A stretch of DNA of 64,000 nt from positions 124,001-188,000 of the forward strand of contig CAZGWD010000006.1 in assembly GCA_964529415.1 (NCBI GenBank), written 5' to 3'. Source of the DNA: CAYMPH01 sp964529415 (lineage in GTDB: Bacteria > Spirochaetota > UBA4802 > UBA5550). The stretch's first letter is position 1; each line of letters opens with the position of its first letter. Shown piece by piece: positions 15,921 to 25,241 of the stretch. Under the pieces are notes generated by a model. That model had not been told where the DNA came from. It ran no database searches and worked only from the letters and a program-made list of their open reading frames with translations. Both the position numbers and the translations under genes were made by a program.

Positions 15921-16766
15921 ATGAAAATAGATCTCCATACTCATTCAAGTGCATCAGATGGAATTAAAAGCCCGCGCGGGCTTGCTGAATTTGCCCAGCT
16001 CAACGGCATATCTGCACTTGCTCTCACTGATCACGATACAATTGATGGTCTTGATGAAGCTGAAAATGCTGCAAAGAAATGCGGGCTTGATTTTATTCCG
16101 GGAATTGAATTCAGTGTGGATTATCCAGGGGGCTCATTTCATCTATTAGGCTATTATATTGACCGTAAAAATGAAGAATTGAAAAATGAATTAAAATGGA
16201 TTACAGATATGCGCGATAAAAGGGCAGGACTCATTGTAGAAGATCTTAATGTGAACGGCTTTAAAATTTCTCTTGATCAGATTATTTCTGAAGCAGGCTC
16301 TGCGAGCGCGATCGGCAGGCCGCATATTGCAAGAATCCTTCTTAAAAACGGATACGGAACAGATTTGAATGATATTTTTAAGAATTTTTTAGTTAAGGGT
16401 AAGCCTGGTTATGTTAAAAAAAATAAAATTTCTCCAAATCGCGCGTTTGAGCTGATTAAACTTTCAGGAGGAATTGCAGTTGCAGCACATCCGTCATCGC
16501 TTGGATTTGAGAAACAGGATCAGATCGATAATTTTATTATTGAAATGAAACAATATGGCCTTGCAGGACTTGAGTGCTATTCAGGTGCTCATACTTTTGA
16601 TCAGATTAATTTTTATCTTGATATTGCCAATAATCACAAGCTTCTTGTAACCGGAGGAAGCGATTTTCATGGCGATAAAAATGAGACTATCGGATATTAT
16701 TCCGAAGGGAACGCCATCCCTTATGAATTATTTGAAACATTAAGCGATTATAAAAAAAACAGATAA
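15921..16766 (+). CDS. PHP-domain phosphoesterase (RNase AM/YciV-like)
   Basis: 281 residues. The four PHP motifs are intact: DLHTHSSASDG at 3-13, LTDHDTIDG, VAAHPSS and GGSDFHGDKN, supplying the trinuclear metal site. A helical insertion (about 100-150, IGRPHIARILLKNGY) matches the YciV/TrpH branch, whose members hydrolyse nucleoside 3',5'-bisphosphates (pAp) or trim RNA 5' ends. The protein is cytoplasmic. AAGG precedes the ATG. The RtcA-like gene starts 45 bases later on the same strand, which could link the two to RNA-end metabolism. Confidence 0.88.
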   Translation: MKIDLHTHSSASDGIKSPRGLAEFAQLNGISALALTDHDTIDGLDEAENAAKKCGLDFIPGIEFSVDYPGGSFHLLGYYIDRKNEELKNELKWITDMRDKRAGLIVEDLNVNGFKISLDQIISEAGSASAIGRPHIARILLKNGYGTDLNDIFKNFLVKGKPGYVKKNKISPNRAFELIKLSGGIAVAAHPSSLGFEKQDQIDNFIIEMKQYGLAGLECYSGAHTFDQINFYLDIANNHKLLVTGGSDFHGDKNETIGYYSEGNAIPYELFETLSDYKKNR

Positions 16767-16811
16767 ATGATGCGGCATTCGGGATGACTGCAACAGGGAT
16801 AAATTTAAACT

Positions 16812-17696
16812 ATGAATAATTTTTCAGAGAATAATGAATGGTTCGCTGCAAGAAGAAAGCTTGCAGCTTCTTTAAAAAACTTAGAAGAAATTAAAATTGC
16901 CGGTTTTAAAAAATTTCTGGATAAAAAAAATGAATTTATTCCGGTTTTAGATGATATAATTAAAATTTCGAAAGATTTTTCTTTTGCAGATATAAATTTT
17001 GTAAATAATGATCTGATTTTTAATCCCGGAAAAATCCCAAATGGAAATTTTAAATTTGATACAGGAAATTTTTCCTCCATTTCAGAAATTCTTTTATATA
17101 TTCTGCCTGCGCTTTCATCCGGTGATTCTAAATCAGTTCTGAATATCACAGGAGTAACGAATTCTCCTCTTTCATATCCGACTGTTTTCCTTAAAGATGT
17201 TTTATTCAGGAATTTTTTTAATAAAAAAAAATCAATTGATCTTTCAACTTCAGCTCTCGGGTTTTATGCGCGTGGAGGAGGTGAGGTAAATGCTGTAATA
17301 TCCGGTAATGATGAAAATTTTTCAAACGATATAAATTCAGATCAGACCGACGAAACAAAACTCAGCGCGAAAATTTTATTAAGCGGAGTTGATTCAACGC
17401 TCGGCCTGTCTGAGAGAGATTTAATGGAAAAAACTTTTCCGGAATTGATCGGTTCAGGCATTATGGAAGTAACAACTCCAGGGCTTGGAAACTGGATTTA
17501 TCTTCATCTTGTATCGGATAGCAAGCCCTTGATTTTTTTTAAAGAGATTCCTTTCTATAATAATGCAGGAGATCTCATTTTTGATTACGATTGTATTGAA
17601 ATTCTGGTATCAGAACTACGTGCTGAATATGATGAATACATAAATACCGGTAAACTTCCATGGGATATCGAAGCTGAGCTTTCAGTTTTTTTGTGA
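16812..17696 (+). CDS. RtcA-like (RNA 3'-phosphate cyclase fold) protein lacking the catalytic C-terminus
   Basis: 294 residues. Not an obvious family member, but its middle follows the RtcA/EPT fold: DLIFNPGKIPNG, FKFDTGNFSSISEILLYILP (RtcA: LxFxPGxIxGGxYxFDIGTAGSxxLxLQxLLP), ITGVTNSPLSYPTVFLKDVL (RtcA: GGTNVxxSPxxxYxxxVxLP), and a clear GFYARGGGEVNAVI (RtcA: GYYPRGGGEV). RtcA's catalytic His lies after a DQLLLPMAL-type stretch near the end; here the protein stops at IEAELSVFL, and no His follows. N-terminal glycine motifs are also missing. It is therefore probably not a working cyclase. It may act with the preceding PHP phosphoesterase. Confidence 0.6.
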   Translation: MNNFSENNEWFAARRKLAASLKNLEEIKIAGFKKFLDKKNEFIPVLDDIIKISKDFSFADINFVNNDLIFNPGKIPNGNFKFDTGNFSSISEILLYILPALSSGDSKSVLNITGVTNSPLSYPTVFLKDVLFRNFFNKKKSIDLSTSALGFYARGGGEVNAVISGNDENFSNDINSDQTDETKLSAKILLSGVDSTLGLSERDLMEKTFPELIGSGIMEVTTPGLGNWIYLHLVSDSKPLIFFKEIPFYNNAGDLIFDYDCIEILVSELRAEYDEYINTGKLPWDIEAELSVFL

Positions 17697-17822
17697 AAGC
17701 CATAAATCCCACAGAGAAGGGTTTTATTCCTGTACTGCAGATAGCATATGTAAAAAAAATTAAACTTTCACACCTGTTGATTTAGCAGTTAAATATCCTC
17801 ATCTTTAAATAATAAAAAAGAT

Positions 17823-17914
17823 TAAGGGGATGGGGAGATAAAAAAGAGGAGAGATGATGAGATAAATATTAAAAATATCTCAATATCTCTTCCATCTCCT
17901 TATCCCCTTTTCTT
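17823..17914. repeat. Long imperfect inverted repeat between convergent genes
   Basis: TTAAGGGGATGGGGAGAT on the left pairs with ATCTCCTTATCCCCTT on the right; further GAGGAGAGATGATGAGATA/ATCTC segments pair inward around AAAA. It is a purine-rich 90-bp palindrome lying between the convergent RtcA-like and CapA genes. It may act as a bidirectional transcription stop or be a non-autonomous element. The rest of 17697-17954 shows nothing. Confidence 0.55.
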
Positions 17915-17954
17915 ACACATAAAACCGGGTATAAGTAAGGGTGGGATTGGAGAG

Positions 17955-19124
17955 TTATTTTACAATAGTGATATTTTCATATTTTATATTTTTAAGCAGC
18001 GTTTTTTCTATGATCAGAACTTTTTTATTTAATGCATCAATATCGATCTGCTTCATTGCTTCTGTTTTATAGGTTTTTCTGATTTTTATTTTTTCAATTT
18101 CAGAATTTATTGTTACAGTCTGTATTTCATGCTTTTGATCAATAGGATTGAATTCGTTTCTTGTCATAATCGGGATAATCTCAAATTTCTGAATAAAACT
18201 TTTTCCTTTTTTTTCAAGCTTCAGTTTTAAAATGACAGAATCGCGCGTGCTGAGAATCTCATCGCTGCTGACCTTGCTTGTTCCACTCTGATTTGAAATA
18301 AAATTTCCAAGGCTGTGGAAAATAAAATTTTCCCTGCTGTCCTGAGTTATGATTTTTTCTACAGGCTGCAGCAGGTGGGGATGATGGCCGACAACAAGAT
18401 TAACTCCGGCATTTATATATTCAGTGAGAATTTTCCTGTCATTTTCAGACGGGAGCAGGTCGTATTCTGTTCCATAGTGTGCAATCATGATGATATAATC
18501 GCTTCTGTTTTTAATTGATGCAATATCTTCAAGAACTTTTGTTTTATCATAAAGCCAGTTTACATAAAATCCTTTCTGCACTTTCGGAAGATTATAATTC
18601 AGAATTCCTGTGTATCCTATCAATCCGATTTTAATTCCGTTTTTTTCTATAACTATTCCGTTTCGTGAATCCTGTTCATTTAAACCGGCCCCGGTATATT
18701 GGAGTTCGTTTTTTTTAATATAATTTATAGTGTTTGCAACACCGGTTCCGCCCTGATCGAGTATATGGTTGTTTCCGATGTGCATTACGGTAAATCCGGC
18801 TTTTTTCATTGCAGGTATGACATCCGGAGTGCAGTTGAAAATCCATGGTTTGCTTTCAAAAGGAGGAGATACGGGAAATTCCATATTGCCGACAGAAATA
18901 TCAGTGGAAATTACATGTTTAATTTCCTGGAATAAATAATCAAATCCCTGGTTATTTATTGATTTTTTTGTTGATGTATCAGTGATGTTATGGTTTATTA
19001 CACATCTCTTTACTGGTATATGCATTATGATATCTCCGGTGAAGGAAACAACCGCTGTATCAGCCTTAATTGGCGAACAGGAAGTAAAAAGTAATGGTAT
19101 TATTAAAAGCAGTAATTTTTTCAT
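17955..19124 (-). CDS. CapA-family lipoprotein (metallophosphoesterase fold)
   Basis: 389 residues. A lipobox FTSC at about 13-16 follows a short hydrophobic segment, so it is a likely lipoprotein. The CapA/PgsA domain is clear: SFTGDIIMH, IGNMEFPVSP-like VGNMEFPV, VMHIGNNHILDQG, GIKIGLIGYTG, IMIAHYGTEYDLLP, VVGHHPHLLQPVE and IFHSLGNFI. These are the conserved metal-binding stretches of the family named after poly-gamma-glutamate capsule synthesis. No capsule ligase genes (CapB/C) are nearby, so another envelope hydrolase role is likely. It sits alone and divergent from the next gene. Confidence 0.88.
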   Translation of the reverse strand: MKKLLLLIIPLLFTSCSPIKADTAVVSFTGDIIMHIPVKRCVINHNITDTSTKKSINNQGFDYLFQEIKHVISTDISVGNMEFPVSPPFESKPWIFNCTPDVIPAMKKAGFTVMHIGNNHILDQGGTGVANTINYIKKNELQYTGAGLNEQDSRNGIVIEKNGIKIGLIGYTGILNYNLPKVQKGFYVNWLYDKTKVLEDIASIKNRSDYIIMIAHYGTEYDLLPSENDRKILTEYINAGVNLVVGHHPHLLQPVEKIITQDSRENFIFHSLGNFISNQSGTSKVSSDEILSTRDSVILKLKLEKKGKSFIQKFEIIPIMTRNEFNPIDQKHEIQTVTINSEIEKIKIRKTYKTEAMKQIDIDALNKKVLIIEKTLLKNIKYENITIVK

Positions 19125-19187
19125 AATATAAGTTTAAAAACCGCGCATTGCTGCCGTGTCAATTATAATTTTATCAGGATGAATGTG

Positions 19188-20084
19188 ATGAAAAATATTT
19201 GTTTTATTGTTTTAATTTCCATGCTGACAGTTCAAAGTCCTCTTTTTTCACAGTCAAAAAGAGAGGAGAAGTTAAAATCTGAAAACCAGCTGATGACTAA
19301 AAAACTTTCACTAATAGAAAGAAGAAGCAAAATTCTTGAAGATGAAAATGCTATAGTCAGGAAAAATCTTCTGGATAGTGAAAATACTGTAAAACAGCAG
19401 AATCATAGAATAAATGATCTTGAAAATAAAATCAGAGCCAATACGGAAGAATATACAAAAAATATGAATGAGCAGAAATCCAGATATGAAGCTCTTTCAG
19501 AAAAAACTTCTGCAGAACAGAAAAGACTCAATGAGAAAATTGCTGATCTTGAAGCGCGCAATAAAAATACTGAACTCGTTCTTGGAAACGAAATTAAAAA
19601 AATTAAAGATGAATTGAAGCTCACTGCTTTGACATTTGAAAAACAGATAGAAACAATGAAGAAGGATAATCTGGCAAGAGATGCCGAGTTTTTAAAGAAA
19701 AGTGATGATTTTAACAGGCAGATTGAAAATTTAAAAAAGGAATCAGTTCTAAAAAATGCTGATTTTGAAAAAAAATCTGAAAACTTCAAAAAACAGATTA
19801 CTGAACGAGACGAAGTTTTAAAGACATATGATAAATTAAATAAAGATTACGATGCGGATCTTAAGAAAATGAAAGCTGAAGATGAAGTCCAGATAAAGCA
19901 GATTTCTGAACTTGAGGGAAACATTAAAAAAATGAAAGATGAATCAGATAAAAAAGCCAAATCATTTTCTGAATTAGAAGATAAATATAAATCCGTGTCT
20001 GCTGATATTGAAGCTAAAAATGCAGCAATAAAAAAACTTGAGATTAGAATTGAAGATTTGACCGGAAAAAACGTGCAGAAATGA
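19188..20084 (+). CDS. Exported coiled-coil protein
   Basis: 298 residues from the ATG at 19188, which has AGGA eight bases upstream; the ATG at 19179 overlaps that site. A signal peptide (about 1-22, ending PLFSQ) is followed by about 270 residues of nearly uninterrupted heptad-like coiled coil rich in Lys, Glu and Asn, with no Pro or Cys clusters. The C-terminus overlaps the next gene by four bases (ATGA), so translation is coupled. It is probably a periplasmic spacer or stalk that works with the downstream outer-membrane protein. No known family is recognised. Confidence 0.7.
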   Translation: MKNICFIVLISMLTVQSPLFSQSKREEKLKSENQLMTKKLSLIERRSKILEDENAIVRKNLLDSENTVKQQNHRINDLENKIRANTEEYTKNMNEQKSRYEALSEKTSAEQKRLNEKIADLEARNKNTELVLGNEIKKIKDELKLTALTFEKQIETMKKDNLARDAEFLKKSDDFNRQIENLKKESVLKNADFEKKSENFKKQITERDEVLKTYDKLNKDYDADLKKMKAEDEVQIKQISELEGNIKKMKDESDKKAKSFSELEDKYKSVSADIEAKNAAIKKLEIRIEDLTGKNVQK

Positions 20085-22201
20085 CAAGATATATATTTAT
20101 TTTTTTTATAATAGTATTTTCTGTTACAGGGCTTTCCGCGCAGAATATCAGAATACTTTTTACCTCCAACACAGGCGGTGAATTCAGCACGAAAATTGAA
20201 AATCAGGAAAAAGAGGATCCGCTGATTCTGCTCAGCCAGTCTATTCAGGCAGAGAAAAAAAGGGGAGCGGAATTATATTTTGATCTTGGAAATGGTTTTT
20301 TCCCGGGTATTGTTTCAAGGTTCAGTTATGGTTCTGCAGTTATGGAGTTTTTTGATTATACCGGAATAAATGCGGTTTTGATTTCAGCTCTTGATCTTCG
20401 AATCGGAGTTGATAGCCTTGAATATCTTGCTGAGCATAACCGATCGACCCTGCTTTCAACAAATATAATGCGCGATGATAAAAATATTTTTAAATCTTAC
20501 GTTATTCATAAAAAAGACAAATTAAACATAGCAGTACTCGGTATTACCTCAAAGAAAATTCTTTTTGATATTGCAGAGAAAAATGTTTATAATATAAAAC
20601 GGGATACAGAAAAAACAGCTTTAAGAAATACATTAAATGATCTGAAATCAAAGAATATTAACAGAATAATTCTTCTTTCCGGTCTTGATGCAAGGGAAAA
20701 TATTGAACTGTTATCCGAGTTTGAGGAGATTGATATAATTGTCAGCGGTGGCGATAATAAGGCAGTTCTGTACGGCAGCGGGATTTCCAGAATAGACAGA
20801 TCAGATGGAAGAAGCATTGTTATGATACCGCCATCGTCGGGTTATCACGTACTTGATTTAAATCTTGATAACGGGGTAATTTTAAACAGGTCTGTTTCAA
20901 AAAAGTCCGAGCATTATAAAATTGATACAAGAGAATACAGGGATTTTATAAGCAGAATAACCCTCTGGAAAAAAAATTTCATGGAGGAGGCGAATTCAAC
21001 TGTTTTTAAAAACGACGGCAGGAAATTTTCAATGGACAGCGGAAAGCTTGCATCTCTTGTGCGTGCCAGATACAATTCGGAAATTTCCCTTGTTCAGAAT
21101 TCAATGATCCAGCCTTTTGAAACAGGCAGGGATTTTACTTATTATGATATCAGATCCGGTTTTCTTGATAATTATTCGCTGTTTTATTATAAAATATCCG
21201 GCGAGAATCTTCTGAAACTTAAAGGCGAACTGGATGATTATATTTTTGACGGGTTGACAGATAATAAAGTTCAGAATTATCCTGTTGATCCTGCCAGGAA
21301 TTACAGCATTGTTTCCACTCAGCCTGTTTTTGAAACTGTTGATAAAATTCTCGGCAATGGAACACTATACAGAAATCTGTGGAAAACAGTACCTGAATTG
21401 ATAAAGGATGATCTTGAATCAGAAAAGCTCCTGTATAAAACTGATTTTAAATTCCTTGATGACAGATTCAGAACCCTGGTTGATGTATTTATTTCTTTCT
21501 TGTTTGAATCGTCAAGCGTGAGCAATGCAAGCATGATTGATCCTCCGGCAGGACAGCCTGTGAAATCCTACCAGAATATCGGGACAGAGGATAAAATCAA
21601 TATTACTTTTTATAACAGGTATCATAAGATACAGCTGCTTAATCATATTTTTATTGTACGGCAGATATCATTAACCGGACAGGAAAGTTATCTTGAAAAT
21701 ATCTACCAGGGGATTTTCCTGTATAATCTTAATGTTTCGCAATATATCAATCCATATCTTAAATCTCAGATCGATACCCAGATTTTTAAAGTTGACGGGC
21801 TTGCTCCGGCTATATTAAGGGAAACTCTTGGTGCTATACTTGAAGTTAAATATTTTACATGGAAACTCGGTCTAGGTTTTGAGAAACAGGTTATTGATCC
21901 TGAAAAATCGCTTGTACTGGGTTTTGAAACAACAATGAAATTTAAAATATCATTTTTAAAATATTTTACATACGGACTTGGACTTGATATGTTTGTTTCA
22001 GTCGGCAGTAATATTAATCCGTCAGAAAACGGATATGTTAAAAGCGAACTTGAAAATTCTCTGACTGTAAATGTTACAAGCATTGTCGGACTGACTGTTA
22101 AACATAAATGGAATAATTATTATAATATCGGACTTGCGCAGAATTATTCAAATTCGCAGTTTATTACATCAGTAAGCATGAATTCAGATTTTAAATTATA
22201 G
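20081..22201 (+). CDS. Exported degenerate 5'-nucleotidase-like protein with C-terminal beta-barrel-like region
   Basis: 706 residues: signal peptide (1-20), a UshA-like metallophosphatase fold (about 22-265), a 5'-nucleotidase C-terminal-like domain (about 310-430: KLASLVRARYN, YDIRSGFLDNYSLFYYKISG), and a strand-rich tail (about 500-706) with alternating aromatic residues resembling an outer-membrane barrel. The metal ligands of the family are missing: NDxHG is TSNTGGEF, GD is DLGNG, GNHE is ISALDL. It is therefore probably a structural or binding protein, not an enzyme. It is translationally coupled to the coiled-coil gene. Confidence 0.6.
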   Translation: MTRYIFIFFIIVFSVTGLSAQNIRILFTSNTGGEFSTKIENQEKEDPLILLSQSIQAEKKRGAELYFDLGNGFFPGIVSRFSYGSAVMEFFDYTGINAVLISALDLRIGVDSLEYLAEHNRSTLLSTNIMRDDKNIFKSYVIHKKDKLNIAVLGITSKKILFDIAEKNVYNIKRDTEKTALRNTLNDLKSKNINRIILLSGLDARENIELLSEFEEIDIIVSGGDNKAVLYGSGISRIDRSDGRSIVMIPPSSGYHVLDLNLDNGVILNRSVSKKSEHYKIDTREYRDFISRITLWKKNFMEEANSTVFKNDGRKFSMDSGKLASLVRARYNSEISLVQNSMIQPFETGRDFTYYDIRSGFLDNYSLFYYKISGENLLKLKGELDDYIFDGLTDNKVQNYPVDPARNYSIVSTQPVFETVDKILGNGTLYRNLWKTVPELIKDDLESEKLLYKTDFKFLDDRFRTLVDVFISFLFESSSVSNASMIDPPAGQPVKSYQNIGTEDKINITFYNRYHKIQLLNHIFIVRQISLTGQESYLENIYQGIFLYNLNVSQYINPYLKSQIDTQIFKVDGLAPAILRETLGAILEVKYFTWKLGLGFEKQVIDPEKSLVLGFETTMKFKISFLKYFTYGLGLDMFVSVGSNINPSENGYVKSELENSLTVNVTSIVGLTVKHKWNNYYNIGLAQNYSNSQFITSVSMNSDFKL

Positions 22202-22210
22202 GAGTTTTTT

Positions 22211-24310
22211 ATGGAAAAATTTTTTAATCCGGAATCAATTGTAATTTTCGGTCTTTCAAGCAAAAATGAAAACATTCCAAAGCTGATACTTGAAAATTTA
22301 ATCAGATGGGGATATAGGGGCAGAATTTTCGGTGTTAATCCGACTTCAGAGGTTGTGCATGTAGGTGGAATTAAAATGTATAAAGACGTTTCAGAACTTC
22401 CTATTATTCCGGATCTTGCTGTAACTCTTATACCTGCGAAATTTGTTCCGGCCACTGTTGAGGCCTGCGGAAAATTCGGCATTAAAAGAGTAGCTATTCC
22501 TGCAGGAGGATTCAACGAACTTGGAGAAAAGGGCGAAGATCTTACGGACAAGCTTTTTGAATATGCGCACAAGTATGGAGTAAGATTTGTCGGTCCAAAC
22601 GGCGTTACTCTTGCAAATACGGCAAACGGTCTGTGTCTGCCGTTTGTTCCTTCCTATAGTCCTCCAAGAGGGGGGTTTTCAATCATATCGCAAAGCGGCG
22701 GCGTGGGGCTTATGCTCTGGAATCTCATAAGCGACGAGAATGTAGGTATGGCAAAATTTGCAAGCATTGGAAACAAGCTTGATCTTGATGAGGTGGATTT
22801 TCTTGAATATTTCGGAAATGATCCGGAAACTAAAGTAATAGGACTGTATCTTGAAAGTATCAAACGCGGAAAAGAATTTTTACAGGCTGCAGGTAAAATA
22901 AATAAACCCATAATTTTATTGAAATCAAACACAACTGAGGCCGGGAAAAAAGCTGCAGTAAGCCACACTGCTGCTGTCAGCGCGGATGATGACATTCTCA
23001 ATTCCAACCTGTCAAAATACGGGATTATCAGAATTTCAAATTTCACGGATTTTATTTCGATATGCAAGGCCTTTAATCTTCCGCCATTAAAAGGAAAAAA
23101 TCTCATGGTAATGAGCCCTGCAGGAGGCTTCAGCGTTATGATGGCAGATTTATGCGAGAAGATCGGCTTTAAATTTGCAGATCCCGGCGAGAAATTCTAT
23201 GAGGAACTGAAAAAATATTCAAATGCGGGAATTATAAAATTTTCAAATCCTCTTGATATGGGAGATATTTACAATCCTGAAATGTTCGCGCATATTGCTT
23301 ATTCTGTCATGCATAATGACAATGTTGACGGAGTGGTGTATGTGAGCCAGTGGCCTCATATGCCCAAAGGCGAAAATGTTTTTTATCACATGTTTCAGAC
23401 AGATTTATCCAAGGAAACAACCGGTACCATGCTCTCATCAGGCAAGCCGCTTGGAGTGTGCCTGTTCGGGCCTGGCGCTACAATAAATAAAATGAAGCAG
23501 AACCTGAAATTTCCAATTTACAATTCACCTGAAGAGATGATTCTCTCTTTCAGCATTCAGTCCGATTTTTACGCATGGCTTTCTTCGAGAAATACTGAAG
23601 ATGCTCCGCTGAAAAATAAAGTATTGCCAGAAGCTGCATACTGGATAAAAAACAATAAAGGTATCTCAGGCGAGAAATCTTTTGAACTGATGAAAACATA
23701 TGGCATTAAAACTCCTGAATCAGAATTTGTTTCTACTGAGAAGGACGCCTTGTCCTATGCTGAAAAAATCGGTTACCCTGTAATTATGAAGATTGTGTCT
23801 CCTGATGCAATACATAAAAGTGATGCAGGCGGAGTTATTGCAGATATTAAGGATCCGGCTTCAGCGAAAATTGCATTTAATACTATAAAAGAAAATCTTG
23901 AGAAATATAAAAAGAATGCCCGCTTTGATGGTGTTACTGTTGCTAAAATGCTTGATCCTGGAATCGACATGTTCATCGGCGGGAAAAGAGACGAGTCATT
24001 CGGCCCGGTTGTTTTTTTCGGGTACGGCGGAATTTACATAGAAGTGTTCAAGGATGTAAATAATTCCCTTGCACCTGCTTCATTTGATGAAATTTCAGCA
24101 AAGGTTAAAAAATTAAAATCATATAAAATCTTAAAAGGTGAAAGAACAGGAATTGAGTCTGATATTGATTCATTCATAAGCATGATTCAGACTGTTGCAG
24201 AATTGCTTGTGCTTTTCCCTGAAATTTCCGAACTGGATTTAAATCCTGTGCGTGTGTTTAAGAAAGGGGCAGGGTGTGTTGCGCTTGATTCGAGAATTGT
24301 GGTGAAATAA
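22211..24310 (+). CDS. Acyl-CoA synthetase, ADP-forming (acetate-CoA ligase family, fused alpha-beta)
   Basis: 699 residues with a CoA-binding Rossmann domain (1-125, SIVIFGLSSK, PIIPDLAVTLIP), two succinyl-CoA-ligase-like domains (about 130-440) with the phosphohistidine loop SHTAAVSADD (His252), and a C-terminal ATP-grasp domain (about 470-699; GYPVIMKIVSPDAIHKSDAGGV, FGPVVFFGYGG, ELDLNPVRV). This is the fused ACD layout, which converts acyl-CoA + ADP + Pi to acid + ATP. In an anaerobe with PFOR it would give substrate-level ATP from acetyl-CoA or longer acyl-CoA. AGGAG precedes the ATG; the upstream gene ends nine bases earlier. Confidence 0.92.
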   Translation: MEKFFNPESIVIFGLSSKNENIPKLILENLIRWGYRGRIFGVNPTSEVVHVGGIKMYKDVSELPIIPDLAVTLIPAKFVPATVEACGKFGIKRVAIPAGGFNELGEKGEDLTDKLFEYAHKYGVRFVGPNGVTLANTANGLCLPFVPSYSPPRGGFSIISQSGGVGLMLWNLISDENVGMAKFASIGNKLDLDEVDFLEYFGNDPETKVIGLYLESIKRGKEFLQAAGKINKPIILLKSNTTEAGKKAAVSHTAAVSADDDILNSNLSKYGIIRISNFTDFISICKAFNLPPLKGKNLMVMSPAGGFSVMMADLCEKIGFKFADPGEKFYEELKKYSNAGIIKFSNPLDMGDIYNPEMFAHIAYSVMHNDNVDGVVYVSQWPHMPKGENVFYHMFQTDLSKETTGTMLSSGKPLGVCLFGPGATINKMKQNLKFPIYNSPEEMILSFSIQSDFYAWLSSRNTEDAPLKNKVLPEAAYWIKNNKGISGEKSFELMKTYGIKTPESEFVSTEKDALSYAEKIGYPVIMKIVSPDAIHKSDAGGVIADIKDPASAKIAFNTIKENLEKYKKNARFDGVTVAKMLDPGIDMFIGGKRDESFGPVVFFGYGGIYIEVFKDVNNSLAPASFDEISAKVKKLKSYKILKGERTGIESDIDSFISMIQTVAELLVLFPEISELDLNPVRVFKKGAGCVALDSRIVVK

Positions 24311-24334
24311 AAATATTTTGTAGCAGGAAGGTTT

Positions 24335-24380
24335 ACCCCCTCTGCCCTTCGGGCATCTCCCCCTTGTTAAGGGGGAGATA
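24335..24380. repeat. Double hairpin repeat after the acyl-CoA synthetase gene
   Basis: GCCC-TTC-GGGC (24344-24354) followed by ATCTCCCCCTT-GTT-AAGGGGGAGAT (24355-24379). The second stem is 11 perfect pairs with no T run after it, so it may be an intergenic repeat that also slows transcription and is not a canonical intrinsic terminator. Confidence 0.55.
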
Positions 24381-24469
24381 TGTAGTGAATTTTTTGTATA
24401 GTGTTTAAAAAAATCTTTTTGAAATAAAAATAATTTTATAGTGGGTCATTAAAATGAAAGGTAGATAAT

Positions 24470-24931
24470 GTGATATTTAAAAAAAAGATAGAAGAAGATA
24501 ATATAAATAAGTTTAAATTTAAAAAACAAAATTTTGACCCTAATTATGGTTATAAATCAAATTTACAATCTATATATTTTACTTCTGATTATTATATTGA
24601 AAATAAAATTTTAAAAGGAATTGCAATTTAGTACTCATCAGGAAAAAAAATTAAAATAGTTAAAATTTATAATTCGTCAGATCGAAATTTATTTTGGGAT
24701 AGTGAGAAAAAAGAGGTGAAAATTAAAGAATTAAATTATGGTTTATTGAATAATGTTGTACATTCAAATGATGAAAGATCACCAAATGAAGATGAGTATT
24801 CATTATATTTTGATCAAATTTATAAAATTGCTGATGATGAAATAAAAAAGTTATTAATAAAAATATTTACCGAACCAAAAAATGATTACTTTATTTTAGA
24901 AAGCATGGAGAGTGAAAATAAAATTGTATAG
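24470..24931 (+). pseudogene. Unknown gene interrupted by an in-frame TAG
   Basis: From GTG 24470 (AAGG eight bases before) a frame of 153 codons runs to a stop at 24931, broken by TAG at 24629-24631. Both halves are Lys/Asn/Tyr-rich and look like one small protein (SLQSIYFTSDYYIENKILKG, then SSGKKIKIVKIYNSSDRN and YSLYFDQIYKIADDEIKKLL). The A+T content is higher than in its neighbours, suggesting recent acquisition. I do not recognise the family. It may be expressed only as the 3' part from 24716. TAG is a normal stop elsewhere in this window, so recoding is unlikely. Confidence 0.45.
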
Positions 24932-25241
24932 GGATTTTCTAAAACTAATTTTTACAGTAGTGTTATGATAAATGTTTAAGGCAGTCGTTGCTTTCCAACC
25001 GGCTGAATAGAAATGTTTTCAAACAGCATTTAGAGAATTTTTTATTAAAATATAATAAGTTTTATAGCAGTTGAAGGCACTTAGGTCTGCGCCGACTGAG
25101 CAGCGGCTTTCGGGTGGATTCTTAAGGAGGGCTGCTTTTCCGCAAAAGCAGTCCTTCTTGAGAGTTCAGCTACACCATCCATCTCATGGTGATGCCTCGA
25201 CTCCGCTCGGCAAGCGGGGCCACCATTCAAGGGCAATGAAA
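24932..25241. repeat. Gene-free stretch with GC-rich repeat and strong hairpin
   Basis: After about 150 AT-rich bases, 25080-25235 changes to a GC-rich composition. It contains AAGGAGGGCTGCTTTT (25124-25139) paired with AAAAGCAGTCCTTCTT (25144-25159), a 16-base stem with few mismatches, and CCTCGACTCCGCTCGGC near 25195. An accidental open frame (25071-25340) crosses it but has no homologue I recognise and overlaps the next gene antisense. It could serve as a terminator for the minus-strand lgt/transporter pair. Confidence 0.5.

Noticed and set aside
14052..24931. Reassigned TAG (amber recoding or pyrrolysine) because two frames carry internal TAG
   Set aside because: TAG ends several intact genes in the window (the hydrolase at 637, rpsT, HU-like, the Maf-type gene), so the two cases are better read as decayed genes.
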